Below are positions 26,690-39,814 of a stretch of DNA of 64,000 bases, in pieces. Each line of letters begins with the position of its first letter. Within the stretch, counting starts at the first letter, position 1. The stretch lies in assembly GCA_030762175.1 (NCBI GenBank), contig CM060841.1:15293501-15357500 (forward strand), read 5' to 3'. The DNA is from Metallyticus violacea (lineage: Eukaryota > Arthropoda > Insecta > Mantodea > Metallyticidae). The notes beneath the pieces were generated by a model. That model made no database searches and was not told the origin of the DNA. It saw only the letters and a list, made by a program, of their open reading frames with translations. Position numbers and translations under genes: made by a program.

Positions 26690-28859
26690 AAATATATGAC
26701 AATTTGAGGTGCTTATATATAAGGAAGTAAGATTGTTATTGAAAATAAAATAATCATCCTTTAACTTCTTTGGTTGTAACGCTCTATAATTATGCCAATG
26801 ATATACAATAAAAAGATTCACAAAATGAATCAAACCAAACGTACTATTAATTGAAATTTAAAACGTAAATTGGGAAAGTATAAGATGAAAGAATACCAAA
26901 TAGCAGAATGGAAAGTTCTGATAAATGTGGAGGGAATAAGAAAAATTAATGGAATTAGAAATGAATAAAGTTAAAGTTTGACAACTTAGATTATATAACA
27001 GTGAAACGAAGAAGCGAATGGTGGGCTAAGTTTGAATGAATGGAAAATATTTAGGTCTCTGAAGAATAGATAGTTGGATCGGACTTTTGGAGACTTAACG
27101 AATCTGTGAAATTCGTAAGGATGGTGACAAATCACTCGGAATAGAAATAAATGAATGCTACTATAAGGGACGCTGATGCTCAAACTGTTGATTGTTCTTC
27201 TTCTTCTCATGATCCGATCACAAAGTTTTGCTGCTGCGTCATGGAACTTATAAGCGATGTACTGTCTCATGAAATCCATGAAACGGGGCTTGGCAACCTC
27301 GCAAAATAAGAAATCCATTTGCGTCATAACCGGTCATCTTGGAAACCAGTTGTTATGACTATGGCAACCAATGTTCTCCAACATTTCCTTATTAGACATC
27401 ATCAGTGAGGGTGATATCCAAAACAAGATACAGCACAATTCACCCCATACTAAACTAACACATGCGACTATTCAGAGCTCTGATAGTTTCAAATTTACTA
27501 AAATTTGGAGTGTCTATTTGTCTGCACTATTCAAAAGTCGATAGTAGGTCACCGCTCAAAATTTTAAATACAAGTAAAGAAAAGAACAATTTTTTCAATT
27601 ATGCAAATTGTATTAAATTGGTGCACTTTAGCACCAATTTAATATTCTTTCCTTACAGGTTTATTATTTTGTTTCAAAAGCGTTGCACTCTATTTTAAAA
27701 TAAATAACAAAACAAAAAAATGTTTGAACCAATAAAATAAGTGTCTATATATCACAAATTATAATTTGACTTAAATCCGTTGACTTTTTATAGCTAGCCA
27801 AAAAAAAAAAAATCTGTTATTTTTTCGCTGTTGAATATATATGAATAATTGTAAAAGATGCATATTTTAGATACTATGCCTTCATTTGAATTTTAAACCT
27901 GGTTAAGTGTCATTGAAAAATATGAAATTGAATATTGAATATATATAACCCATTAATGAAAGTTGAAGGAAAATGATTATCCTCTAAATTGGGGGAGGTA
28001 TGAATGAATGTATGTTCAATCAAATGTACACACTTTCATAATATATAGGAAACAACACATGTATGCTGCACCAAGCGAATGCTTTGGCTTACAAAAGTTC
28101 AAATTGGCAGTTTAACAAGGTTTTAACATGATTATATCACATAACGATTTCTAGGGATGAGATTTTTTATTGTATTAGTACAACAAATTATCTGGCAATA
28201 AAACAGTGCATCTAACGGGTTTTAAAGCAGTGCCCGCTCTTCCATACGAATTGTTATAAAAAACGAGCAATTAATTAAACATAAAGCTACTAGAGGCATT
28301 AATTAAAACGTAACTGTTTACCTAAAGCTAAAACATTACCAAATTATTACAAATATGTCGTCTTTTGGGGTATTTAAAACAATAAAATAAAGAAACAACT
28401 TCTAAATGAACTGAAATGTGTTAACATTTTAGTTAAAACTATTCTTAGCATCGTTAATTTATTACTTCTTAATAGAAAATGCTACTCTAGAAGTAATAGT
28501 TTAGATAGCTTGTTTTGTTATCACCGCGATAAAAATTTAAAACACCATACATGCACATAAAAACATGATGGTATTTTATAAATGGAGGAAATTGGCTTTC
28601 AGCTGACTTTTGGTAAAACCTACAGTGAGATTATTTAAGTTATGGGCCAGCAGAGTGCGGCTGCGTCATGGGAGAAGCCACTCGCCAAGACCGTACAATG
28701 CAATGCAACTTCTAGTTAGTTTGTTGTAGCTTTGTTATCAGCGAGTTATTATGCTTTCGTGTGCTTTGATTGAGTGCTAATTGTTCTTCGTTAGTTACGC
28801 TGCTATATAAATATAGTTTTGAAGTACGGGGTTTTATGTACGATACATAAATGTGAAAA
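26690..28859. other. No gene seen
   Basis: AT-rich. A 113-codon minus frame (26986-27327) has no recognisable domain and is not called. Confidence 0.5.
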
Positions 28860-29060
28860 CGGATTCTTGTAGAGAAAAAGGTAAGGCAATTTGCTAGAAC
28901 ATATCTTGGCAATCGTGTTCTAGAGAGAGAAACTGTTCGCAAGATTATTAAAAAGTTACGAGATACAGGATTCTCAATAACAGGAAACGTGTTCCGAACT
29001 GTCGAGTTCTTGGGGAAGAAAAGTTAAATGAAATACATGAATGTCTTTTCCAGATACCAG
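28860..29060 (+). pseudogene. Transposase DNA-binding (helix-turn-helix) relic
   Basis: The plus strand reads KVRQFARTYLGNRVLERETV, then RKIIKKLRDTGFSITGN and a frame break before GEEKLNEIHECLFQ. This matches the paired helix-turn-helix found at the N-terminus of several arthropod mariner-like transposases (NR-x-PSRxTVxxIxKKxRxTGS). No catalytic part remains nearby. Confidence 0.55.
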
Positions 29061-29948
29061 CAATGTATTGCCGTTGGGGATTTCATTTTGACCTCTTTCA
29101 TAATATAGGTTACTGCTTATAAGTTTTAAATTATCATTTTATGCTTTCAGTAGAAACATATAAACCAAAGTAAAAGTGCTAACTGCTAACAGCGCGGCGA
29201 CTGTATTTACCTTCTTTCAGTTCGCGATCAGGCAGCCCGAAATTCACTCAACCTCACTGTACAGATATAAATGATGTTCACTACCAGAATACAGTAAGAA
29301 TACCATTTGCCAAATGCCATGGCTCTGTACTGAGCTATTAATGAGAAATTAATTTTTAAGTAGATGTTTAGTCGTTGATTTTCCATTTCATTAAAATCCT
29401 CCATGTCATGAATTGTTAGTCGTTCAGATGTGGACTTTTAATTTAGATGTGTTTTTTTAGTTTGTCTACAAAAAAGTACTAAATACACTTTGTTTGGCAT
29501 GTTGAGTTTTGATAGAAAATTCAGCTAGCAGCAGAAGTTGCACTTGATTTCCGTATCTATCGTAAGGACAAGTTATGCTAGAGATAGCTGAAGATCAGTG
29601 GCTACATAGACAAAAGATTAATTGCATTATAAGAACGTTACCCTTGCTCATATTACTCCAAGCAAATTAGCCACTACACTTTGTATATGCATAATCGCTA
29701 CCGCCTTCTGCTCAGAAGCAGCCATTTTCAGTTGATCTTCGCTTATTCTTATTTTTGATTGACTAATACTTACATTTGCGTCTTTCATTGTGAACGCCTA
29801 CACACTACTCAACATGTTACGTCTTATTTTATTACGTTTACGTTTAATTTTCATTGTGAATGGGGCCTTACTGTCCATCGATGACCCACCTCCAGCAGCA
29901 ATAGAATCAAATCAACGTAATGCGCTTCAAGAACAAGACGACTATAAT
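29061..29948. other. No gene seen
   Basis: AT-rich sequence with no recognisable features. Confidence 0.5.
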
Positions 29949-29962
29949 GTGGTGCATCTTGA

Positions 29963-30250
29963 TATGGTTTATTTACGGACGCTCTTTGACACCTCAGGTC
30001 ATCAGCATCCCATTCAATTCAGGGAGTTAAACGGCCGACAAATTTTGCTCAGAGGCCTCTTTGTTCAGGCTTGAGGTTCTTTATCTGTCTCGTAAATCTA
30101 CGACATGAGACCCACGGTTTTACTTCCTTTCCGAAGGAAGCCATACTTAAAATTTTTACGCCCGAAAAAATCCATCGGTCCTGTCTGGGTTTGAACCCAC
30201 AATCTTGGGTTTAGAAGGCAAGTACGGTTACCAATACACAACCAGGACTT
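29963..30250 (-). mobile_element. SINE-1 copy 4 (minus strand)
   Basis: A near full-length reversed copy: GGACGCTCTTTGACACCTCA ... AAAAAATCCATCGGTCCTG, TTTGAACCCACAATCTTGGG and TACACAACCAGGACT. It is flanked by a 14-bp duplication with one mismatch (GTGG(T/G)GCATCTTGA) at 29949-29962 and 30251-30264. Confidence 0.9.
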
Positions 30251-30264
30251 GTGGGGCATCTTGA

Positions 30265-30430
30265 ATGAGTCTAACACCCAATGGACCACCGTTAGATATG
30301 GCAAAGTTTCTGTTTCTACAGACTTCTTGTAGACCTGCATGACACTCCCTACGCTCCTATAAAGTGTCATTTCAATTTTAATCTGTGCACACTGTTCACT
30401 TTCAGAAAACATCACTTTAGAGCGGCCCAA
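30265..30430 (-). pseudogene. Transposase N-terminal relic next to SINE-1
   Basis: The minus strand reads VMFSESEQCAQIKIEMTLYR, then SVGSVMQVYKKSVETET and VVHWVLDSFK. This pattern (FSExQRxxxxxxYxxxxSVxxVxRxF) is found at the start of some arthropod transposase-like proteins. It is a short relic interrupted by the SINE insertion. Confidence 0.45.
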
Positions 30431-32398
30431 ACTTACACATTTACTAATCAGTTACATTCGTCCGTCTACAGACAGTGCACTAGTGACGCTGAGTGTGTTG
30501 AATAGCTATGCCATTCCTCTAGAATGCTGATAACAACAAAACCCTGACATTTTCCATTAACACATTAGTAACTTGTCACTATTTTCTTGCCAGTTCTCGT
30601 ATACAAACAGCATATTAGAGACACCAGCAGGAAACATTTTTTTAGTGGAGTTACATTTTGGAATAGGACAGGGATGTCTGGTGTCATTTATCTGAAATAA
30701 TGTACAATCGAATATAAATATGAATTTATTTGAAGATTAAACTAAATTAGGGAAGATTTCACGTGGTATCGGACCTGACCATTTTTGGATATGGTATACA
30801 TATTTTATTATAAATCATGAGCTTCAACCAATGAATTAACTGGTTATTATGAATTTTTAATATTACAATCATCTAAGACGCTAACTTAATCAGAAATATC
30901 CTAAAGTAAGGAATCCTGGTTCCACCTTTGACTGTGCTCTTTGTAGCTATCTAATTTAAACTAATGGTATTAATTTATTATCAATACAAAACAAATTGAC
31001 AAGGCACGTAGTATTATTACTATTTTCTATAAACTTTCTCTATTTCCTTCTTCCAGTTACTTTACATAAATAATAATATTTGGTGTACCTGTATTCCAAC
31101 CTAAATAACTTCCCTGGCCCTAGCAAGAAATAAATATATGAATATTTGTAATATAACAATCTAAATTGTCATGACCTTTGATTTCTTTGCCAACAAATAT
31201 TAAGTTTTAAGATATCTTGTTTGGGAATATAACTTTAAGACGTTCACTACTAATTGGCTATACTGGCGAGAAGATTTTTCTGTTAAATTAAAACTGTTGT
31301 TTTTTCACTAGATGTTTTACATTCTTACACGTTATCAAGGAGCAAGTGTTACAATTGCTTCAGGCTGGAGGGGGTTACGCCGTGCCTATTTGATGACACA
31401 TTCAAAACGCTGATGTTCTTATCGTTCACCACACTTGCTACATAGATAGGTAAGAAAATCTCACCCACCAATCAGGTTAAAGTACAAGACTTGCTTCTAG
31501 AAATTTATACATAATTGAACACGAATAATGAACATTCTCCTTAACGGACCCCCCCCCCTTCCCCAATAATTAACGAACGCACTACAACAAAGTAAACAGT
31601 ACTTATGCCACAATATGTATGTACTACGCTAGTTTAGTAAATATAGTATGCTAATGCTAAGTTTTATAGTTCATTCATACACGCTGTCGTTGCTATCTTC
31701 CCATTTTTACAGCCTATATCCATTTTATTTTAATTATGAAAAAAACTTGCCTAGTTTCATAAGTTGATTGTCATCCTCAAAATTTTTCCTACGAGTATAT
31801 GCTTCAATTGTCTTATTTTAAACATGTTTTTTTTTTAATTAACTCTTCCTCCGTTCATTAATTCCTGGACATTTTAACTTTATATAGATTGTTTGAAATT
31901 TATTCCACACAAGACGTATGTTAGACCAAGATTTGGAATCAGGTGAGGGAGATTCCGGACTATAGCAGGTAAATCAAATGATAAGAGTGTTGGCACGGCA
32001 CGCCCAAAATCTATGATTCAAGTCTCAGCCATGACGTACAATTTTTCCTATCTCACTCTGATTCCAAATTTTATGCATTGGCTCATTAGTTCAAAATCAC
32101 CGCTAAATTTTTTCTCGAATCTAAGTTATGCAATCCCCTCTATTTCCTATTTATCTTTCCTTTGCAAAATTTATCTTAAGTTCATTAAAGAGTGTTTACC
32201 TATAAATAATATTGTAAAACAAAGGCAAGAAAAGCTGGAAATTAATTTAAAATGAAAGGAAAGAACTTAGATATGTTGTTCTCTACTGATGATCAGATTA
32301 GCTCAGGAGGTAGCCTACAAACAGCTATTTAATATCCAAAAAATGTCAGGTAAATATAATCTCCGAATCTCAAATGAAAAAAGCCAAAGTCTCAATAC
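30431..32398. other. No gene seen; one tRNA-like scrap
   Basis: AT-rich. Positions 31978-32036 (GATAAGAGTGTTGGCACGG ... GATTCAAGTCTCAGCCATG) have a tRNA-like A/B-box layout and may be a third SINE type. A C-run lies near 31550. Confidence 0.4.
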
Positions 32399-32424
32399 AT
32401 TTTTTTTTTTTTTTTTTTTTTTTT
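32399..32424. repeat. Poly-T tract
   Basis: A run of about 26 T. It lies beyond the 3' end of the adjacent minus-strand LINE relic and could be its poly-A tail in reverse. Confidence 0.8.
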
Positions 32425-33000
32425 GGAGGGTTATTCCAGTTTTCAGCTGGTACTCTTTATTCCCAATCTCCATCTCTCACAATGTTGCCAATCTTTCTCT
32501 TGCATGTTGTAATTTTTCATTACTAATTTGATTCCTGCTATGCATGATAGTCTTGGGCAACCTTCCTGACGGTGACCACTCCAAAAGGATTCTGGGCCTT
32601 CGTTCGTCCTCCATTCTCCTAACGTGACTTTATCATTGTACAGCTCGCTCTGGATTGTTTCTACAACTGATTCCTCCATATCCATAACCTCTCTAACCTC
32701 TTCATTTCTTTTTCTTTCCAATCTAGACACCCTGGCTCCTCTTCGTATGTCATCCATCTCCACGGTCTGAAGTTTACTTTTTGGCGTTCAGTCAAAATCC
32801 AACCTTCTGCCCCGTAAATTAATACACTCTCCACTAATGTAGGAAGGATTCTTTTCTTTGTTTCCTTGGACGTATCTCTGCTCCAAAGATGAGCATTTAA
32901 CATCTTAATCGCTAATATATTTAAAAACAAAAATTCTGTATATACGATAAATGATTCAACAAAAAAAATTTTTAATTGTGTGAAATATATTTTGCCATAC
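32425..33000 (-). pseudogene. LINE reverse transcriptase relic 3 (C-terminal end)
   Basis: In two frames the minus strand encodes LLWS-type AHLWSRDTSKETKKRI, LVESVLIYGAEGWILTERQK, then RRGARVSRLERKRNEEVREV and ESVVETIQ with CPRLSC...DWQHCERWRLG. These blocks, in this order, are the C-terminal domain of arthropod LINE polyproteins. At least one frameshift (around 32750) breaks the frame. A poly-T tract at the downstream border supports retrotransposition. Confidence 0.82.
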
Positions 33001-34590
33001 ACTGGTAACAAAGATATACAGAATAAACAGAATTCCAAAAAAACATGTCGTACAATAAAAATAAACTTTAAGAATTGTAACACACTCTATGAATTAATAT
33101 CTATGCCATTATGGGCGTAACAGTCGGGTGAGAACATCCTCAAGGAAAATAAAGATAAAGGTTCCGAAATTAAAGCCCTGGTGAATATTAAACTTATAGA
33201 GAAGAACAGGAAGGAGGATATTAGAGAAGAACTTGGGATTAAGGGGGCCAATATGAAACGACTGTGCGATACAACAAAAGTGTTTGAAACATATAAAGAG
33301 AATGTCCATGTATAAACCCAACTCTTTGGAAGAAAAAAAGTCTGCAGAGGAAAGCAGAGGTAGATAAACCAGTTTCCTTGAGGGCAGGTCGAGCTTTGAA
33401 GTTTAAGAAAATAATCACTTTTCCTCAAAATTGTTACTTAACAACTGCAATAAGTATAAGAACATTACAAGAATGATATTGAAGGTCACTTATTTCTGGA
33501 GGCTGCACATTGAAGTTAAATCTTTATGGAAGTTTTACCAAATATAAAGACTGCTTGAATTAGAACGCCTTAGAGTTTACTGTTAACTTTCGAAGTATTT
33601 CTCTTGCTGTTTTGTTTTTATTCATGTTCAGACTTTATTTTTCAATTGCTATTTATTTATTTTTTCATTTCTTTTTTAACGGTCTATTGGCACAGTTGGT
33701 AGGCAGCGCGCGCGCGTGTATGCGGAGAGAGCAACGTTCGGGAAACTCGTTAAAGCGTCGCACCGTGTTTTAGTTGCTGCCAGCTCGTAGCAGGGTAGGG
33801 GTTACACTACTACAGGGTAATTAACGCCATGTCATGTGAAAAACTTGTGTTTCTATGGTGGTATCATCGAGGTTTGGGGGGGGGGGGGGGAGAATAACTT
33901 CCTCAGAAAAAATTTTGTCTCCCTACCCTCAAGCTATTTTAGAGAAAAAAATAACATGCACAGCCAAACGGGAAGCTATATTTGAGATATGTTCCCTAGC
34001 GGTTCTGTGTGACAATTTTCATTTGCAGAACAGAAATTGCACAATTAATATGCAGTTTTTATATTGACGATCTATAGAGATATAAAATAACTATCGTGTT
34101 TATTTTGTAATACTTTAGTTCGTATTATAAGCAATTTTAGCTAAACTAACAAAAAGACAGCAACAAAACAACATATGCCGTTTTGAAGAACCACAAATCT
34201 GAATCTCAGTCCGTAATACGTTTTCTAGAATTTATTTCTCAGTAAACTGTATTTTATTTTGGGGTAAATGAGCAATTTCTTTTGTAAACTTAAATTATGT
34301 GTACGGTATAAAACAAGCCATGATGATCTTTTACCCGGAACTAAGATTACAGCTTTGCAGATTAATATTAATTTATTAATGTTATGCTGTATGATACGTG
34401 CATCAGGGTTTGCTCAAGAAAAGCGTTGTGAATCTCTGCAATCTCTTTCGGTATGTGACTACTGCTAACAGACACCGGGTATGGTAGTGAGAGTAAATCA
34501 TTTATTCATTTATTCTTTATTTATTAATTAATTCTCAGATATTCTTAGTAATATGAGAAATATGAAATATAATTTATCTCATCTTTGAAA
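33001..34590. other. No gene seen
   Basis: AT-rich. A G-run lies at about 33876-33889 and a CGCG-rich patch near 33706. No gene is recognised. Confidence 0.5.
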
Positions 34591-35832
34591 TACGAGGGAG
34601 GTTCATAATTTTCCGGCCTAACCATGATAAATAAAAAAACTATATTTCACTTTTCAATATAGTTACTCTTTATTGCAATACACTTCTCAAATTTTTGAAT
34701 TAACACTTCAACCCCCCCCCCCCCAATAGTGGAAAATCTTGTCTGCAAAATGGGCACAAACAGCACCCCTCACTTCTTCTACGCGCTTAAATTTCCTTCC
34801 TCGAAGGTCCTTCTTGAGTTTGGAGAAGAGGAAATAATCACTGGGAGTTAGATCTGGGCTGTACGGTGGATGGTAGCCACATTTCTTCATAGCTTCCTTT
34901 GCAACAAGAGCTGTGTGCACATGCGCGTTGTGATGAAGAAGGCGCACACCATCACTCAGCTTTCCTCGCCTTTTCTCTTTGATGGAAGCACGTAGTCCGT
35001 GCAGTAGGCCAGCATGGTACTCCCCATTTACTGTGGTGTTCCTCTCCTTGAAGTTAATGAAGAATATTCCTTCACAGTCCGAAAAGATTTGAGACCATGA
35101 TCTTCTTGGTTGATTGAGTGACCACCTTGACCTTTAGAGGCGGTGCTTCGCCAGGTTTAGGTCACTCCATTGATTCTATTTTGAACAAGGGAATATAATA
35201 ATTTCATCTCCTGTAACAATGGTTTGCGGAACTTCTCTTTCGTGGCCAGGAACAGCTCCAAAAATGCCTGACAACAGATGACTCGTTTGCTGCTTTTGGA
35301 CTGAGGAAAGAAGTCTAGACACCCATTTTGCACTAACCTTATTCATGATTAAATATATATGAATAATTGGAAGGACTATTGTCCTATAAAGGCCTAATCT
35401 TGCTGCTATTTCTGTAACTTTGAGCCGCCGGTCTTCCATAATTTCTCCTTCCACAAGAGCAATATTTTCAGGAGTGAGCCCCTTCAAGGGCCGACCCGCA
35501 CGCTCTTCGTCTTCAAAGTCTTCTCGACTCACTCGAAAAAGTTTTGCCCTAGAATATGAGGGGGATCTTTCCCCGTTTACACCGTCCAATCGCCGTTTAC
35601 TTTCATTTGGAGTAAGTCCTTCTTTTGTGAAGAACTTAACAACAGGTCGATGCTCCATTTTGAACAGGTCACAATCTTCTACACATAGCCTTCTTTATGC
35701 AACTATATCTGAACAACTGAACACAACGGAGCGGCAATTATTTACTTAACAGATAAGTTAACCAGATAAGGGTTTTGTGAATGTGATAATCCTTATCGGC
35801 AAAGCCTGAAAGTTATGGACTTAACCTCGTAC
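34591..35832 (-). mobile_element. Mariner-type transposon, family B, degraded copy 2
   Basis: The ends are TACGAGGGAGGTTCATAATT (from 34591) and GAAAGTTATGGACTTAACC...CGTA (to about 35832), inverted and related to those at 9733 and 11077. On the minus strand an intact 160-codon stretch (35658-35176, from ATG) covers the helix-turn-helix region (ERAGRPLKGLTPENIALVEG, KVTEIAARLGL) and the first catalytic motif VTGDE. The frame is then lost. 34947-34708 gives LLHHNAHVHTALVA, where the second catalytic Asp is His, and YSPDLTPSDYFLFSKLKK. It cannot encode an active transposase. Confidence 0.9.
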
Positions 35833-36469
35833 GAAAGTAAACGTAACAACCTGGAAAAGTACAATGTGTGACTGTTTGGACCAAAACAATAACACTAGAC
35901 ACTTAGAAGTTGATGGGAAAGAGCAAGGGCATTAAGATTAGTCCACGCTTTTCATTGTTGCATCGCATTCTTAATTTTAGACCTATTAGTTAGCATTATA
36001 TGCAGAAATTGTAAAACATTTACTGATCATTTTAGATGTGTTGAAAGCAGGAGTAAATAAATGTAACCACTTTCTACATTACAGCAGCGTAATGTAAACA
36101 CACCTTTAAAAAAATGCTCATCATCATCAGCGACCCGGGTAGAGCGAAAATATTGCCTTTAAATCAGCTCTGCGTTTGTCTATGATAATGCAGCTCTATG
36201 GACCATTTTTCAATTGCTGTATCACTGTCTACCCGATGAATTTAAAATGTGATCCCTTTAAAATACAGTAATTGTGGCAAATTATACTACTATGGCTCCT
36301 GAGTGCCGACCATGTCTACTTCGCTCTCTTTCTGATTTTAGTAAGCTACGCTCGAAACGTTATCATGTGGACAATACCTCAAAATCACCCTACACTTTGA
36401 TGATTACACCCTGAATTTCTTACACTGTGCAGATTCCTTGTGTTTGCATTTTTTGTTCTACATAAGAGA
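35833..36469. other. No gene seen
   Basis: No recognisable features. Confidence 0.45.
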
Positions 36470-37900
36470 AATCCATTCTTTTTATTTTTCAACATAGTCA
36501 TCTTGTGAATCAATACATTTAGTCCAACGACTTTGCAACATTTTAATATCCCCAGTAAAATAAGATTTGTCCTACTATGAAAAGTAAGTGTCTTAGTAGA
36601 ATCTTCGCGTCTACCCAGCAATTTCTTCAGAGCTGGAAACAAAAAGTAATCGCTGGGAGCCAAATTCGGCGAATACGGCGGATGTGGAAGCACTTAGAAG
36701 CGGTGGTCATGCGGCTTTGCTGCAACAATCTTAGAAGAGGTATTATCGTGATGAAAGAGAACTTTGTTTTTCGCAAAGTGCGGAAGTTTAGCCTGAAACA
36801 CATCTTTCAATTGGTTTATTAGTGAAGCGTAATACTCCCCGGTGATGATTATGCCCTTTTGAACATAGTTTATGAGCAATAAATCATAAGAATCCGAGAA
36901 AACTGTTGCCATGACTTTAGGTGCACATGGAACAGTTTTTGCTTTCTTTGGTTCAATTTCACCTGTTGCCACTCACTGTTTGAACTGCTCCTTCGTCTCA
37001 GGCGTTTAGTGATGAATTCATGTGTCGTCTACTGTTCTGAAACTCACTGGAATTGCCTTTAAACAAGCCTAAGCACTCTTGTGATATGTTCATTCGAATG
37101 CGCATTTTGCCTTTTTTTTTCTTTGTTTATTTACGGACGCTCTTTAACATCACAGGTCATCAGCGTCTCATTCAATTCAGGGAGTGAAACGGCCGGTAAA
37201 TTTTGCTCAAAGGCCTCTTCTTTCAGGCTTGAGGTTCTTTATCGTGCCGTAAATGTACGACACGGGACCCACGGCTTTACTTCCTTTCCGAAGGAAGTCA
37301 TACTTGGGATTTTTACGCCCGAAAAAATCCATCGGTCCTGGCCGGGTTTGAACCCGCGATTCAGGTGGTAAGTATAGTTACCACTACACTACACCACCAG
37401 GACTGACTTGGTCCATTAATAACAAACGCGGCATCCATTGAAAGGAACGCTTTCTCATACCCAAAATTTGCATATGATGTTTATCGAGGTCTATGCAATG
37501 TCAGTCAACTCGCATACCTTCAATCGGAGATTATTGAGTACAGGCATTGTGAATTTTGACACAATCTAATCGGTCGTAGCAGTTTTGTGACTCCCTGATC
37601 GCTCATCATCTTGAATGATGTATGACCACGCTTAAATTCTGCAGCTCACTTTTTAACTGTCGAAAACGAAGGGGAAGAACCCTTTAATATGCAATCTAGC
37701 TCCTTTTGTATTTCTTTTGAAGTTAAGCCCTTCAAAAGGAAATAATTTATCACAGCTTGTATTTCAGTTTTATTCATTTTGTAGAAAATGTTAACACTAG
37801 TTTGTTTACACGATCGTCATAAACAAGTGACACCACTTTCGTTTCTGAAACTTTAAAGCGTGCCATCTAAGTAAAGGAGCATACTTAACAATAATATTCC
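36470..37900 (-). mobile_element. Mariner-type transposon, family A, copy 2, split by SINE-1
   Basis: It matches family A copy 1 along most of its length. The minus strand encodes ATGEIEPKKAKTVPCAPKVM, ITGEYYASLINQLKDVFQAK and VLFHHDN (second Asp) at 36972-36694, then HPPYSPNLAPSDYFLFPALKK with the third Asp at about 36680. A SINE-1 interrupts the coding part at about 37115-37406. The inverted ends of copy 1 are not recognisable here. Confidence 0.82.
37115..37406 (-). mobile_element. SINE-1 copy 5 (minus strand), inserted in mariner A
   Basis: Near full length: GGACGCTCTTTAACATCACA, GTACGACACGGGACCCACGG, AAAAAATCCATCGGTCCTGG, GGTTTGAACCCGCGAT and CACTACACTACACCACCAGG. Comparing its flanks with the uninterrupted mariner copy at 7230 shows that it entered the transposon later. 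Confidence 0.9.
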
Positions 37901-38334
37901 TCCAAAGTTGCTAATGTATTTCATCACAGATCTTTGCTCGAAGTCCCGTTTTCTTTATAACATTTCAAGAGATGCTATAATGTAATGCAACAAAAATGAA
38001 ATAGAAACTGCGCAAATGACTTTTATGTATTTTGGCATTTCTCTGATACTGAAATGAGTGAGGGGGGTGGGACCAAGGGGCATTTGGCACAATATCTCGA
38101 GTTTGCCGATGAGGCGTCTTCATACAATAGCGAGACACTTTCGTGTAAACACTTCCGCGCTGTGTTCCAACACAACTCAGAGCTGTTTAGAAAATGCGAT
38201 TAGGTGCTAGTAAGTCTAATGCACATCCGCGTGCAATCAAAGAAATCATCTGCTACACTACAGATTTCTGAGGTGACATCTTGTGCTATCACGCTTAAAA
38301 GCTACAGTTTTTTTCGGTACGTTTTCATAATGTT
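37901..38334. other. No gene seen
   Basis: No recognisable features. Confidence 0.45.
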
Positions 38335-38915
38335 AAAGTTTTTTTAGTAGTGTTTAACGCCCATTTTTACAACTGAGGTACCACAGGCTGTGGGCACTGA
38401 TGATACATGAGATGAAATGATACATTGGGAATGGATTTTTGTAAGGAAGGAAACGTTCCAGGGTACCTCCCCGTATTTGCCATTTATAAGAACTGAGTAA
38501 AACCTGGAAAAAAAAAAAAAAACTCAGTCATGGGAGGATGGTCCTGGTGAGCTTTTTTTTTTTTTTGATTGATTTATTGGTTTATTAATTGACGCTCTTT
38601 AACATCTCAGGTCATCAGCGTCCCATTCAACTCAGGGCGTGAAACGGCCGACAAATTTTGCTCAGAGGCCTCTCTTTCAGGCTTGAGGTTCTTTTTCGTG
38701 CCGTAAATGTACGACACGGGACCCACAGCTTTACTTCCCTTCCGAAGGAAGCCATACTTAGGATTTTATGCCCGAAAAAATCTATCGGTCCTGTCCGGGT
38801 TCGAACCCGCGTTCTTGGGTGTAGGAGGCAAGTATGGTAACCGACAATGGTGGGCTTCGAATCCCAGACTCCCCGCTCATGAGTCCACGCCTTAACGACA
38901 TCGGCCACCCTTGAC
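38335..38915 (-). mobile_element. SINE-2 copy 2 (minus strand), split by a SINE-1
   Basis: The body part at 38335-38550 (AGTAGTGTTTAACGCCCATT, GTACCACAGGCTGTGG, CAGTCATGGGAGGATGGTCC) breaks after GGTCCTGGTGAGC. It resumes at about 38854 (TGGTGGGCTTCGAATCCC ... CTCATGAGTCCACGCCTTAA). The interruption is exactly a SINE-1. Confidence 0.88.
38551..38853 (-). mobile_element. SINE-1 copy 6 (minus strand), nested inside SINE-2
   Basis: A full body from the T-run and TTGATTGATTTATTGG tail through GACGCTCTTTAACATCTCAG, GTACGACACGGGACCCACAG and GGGTTCGAACCCGCGTTC. The flanking words TGGTGAGC / TGGTGGGC look like a short, slightly diverged target duplication. Confidence 0.88.
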
Positions 38916-39803
38916 GGTTATATTGTTAAAGTGTTTCTTTGTAATGCTATTACTATGTAACAAAGTTTCGTGAACCACTCTTAACATATCTGGAATGCAC
39001 TGTACGTTGAAATATGATAACGCTGCGTTTGTAATCACGGCAGACGGGTTACTTCGGCGAGAGCTGTTGAGTGATGATATAACATCAAGTGTTGCAGATA
39101 TTTCGGTTTACTGCAAGGAAAGGGGATCCTGCATTAATAGGCCACTTCAATGTTTACCTAAAACTTTATAGTTTCTAATCCGGCCAACCGCATTCCAAAC
39201 CTGTTGGCACTCAGGCAAGTGGGTAATTGTTAAAGAGGAGCAACAATGGCTATAGTTACGTATTTATTTGCAAGAAGGAAGTGAAAATGCTTGAAATTGT
39301 TGAAGATCCTTGTATCAGCTTAGAAATTCCTATCAAGATCAATATGTATGAATAGTGAAAATGATCAAAGAATTGCAGAAAGATAATTAAAATTAAATCT
39401 CACGAACTTGTGAGAGAACTCTAAATACTCAACATTAGTGCTGTTAATGTTAACATTCTCAATTATCTGGAATGGAGAAAAAGGAAAAAAAATCTCTGCT
39501 CATGATGGATTCCACATAAGCCAACATTTTAAAAAGAAGCGTGTGGTAAAAATTGTCTCAATGTAACTTATATTTTGAATATTTAATATTTAAAAAAGAA
39601 GAAAAAATGTTTTACCTGTCGACATCTAACTAATGACCTAAAAGAAAGGGAAAGTCACAGATTTTCTGAACACTATGAAAAATACAATTAGAATATCGAG
39701 AAATCAGTAAATACATAGAAATTTAACAATGTAACACGATTTGCTAAAGCCAAATAGAGCAATTTTTCATACAATCACGTGGATGAAATTAAAAATACGT
39801 GCC
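38916..39803. other. No gene seen
   Basis: No recognisable features. Confidence 0.45.
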
Positions 39804-39814
39804 ACAATAGAAGT

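Noticed and set aside
26986..27327. 113-codon minus-strand frame
   Set aside because: No recognisable motif; composition like the surrounding spacer.
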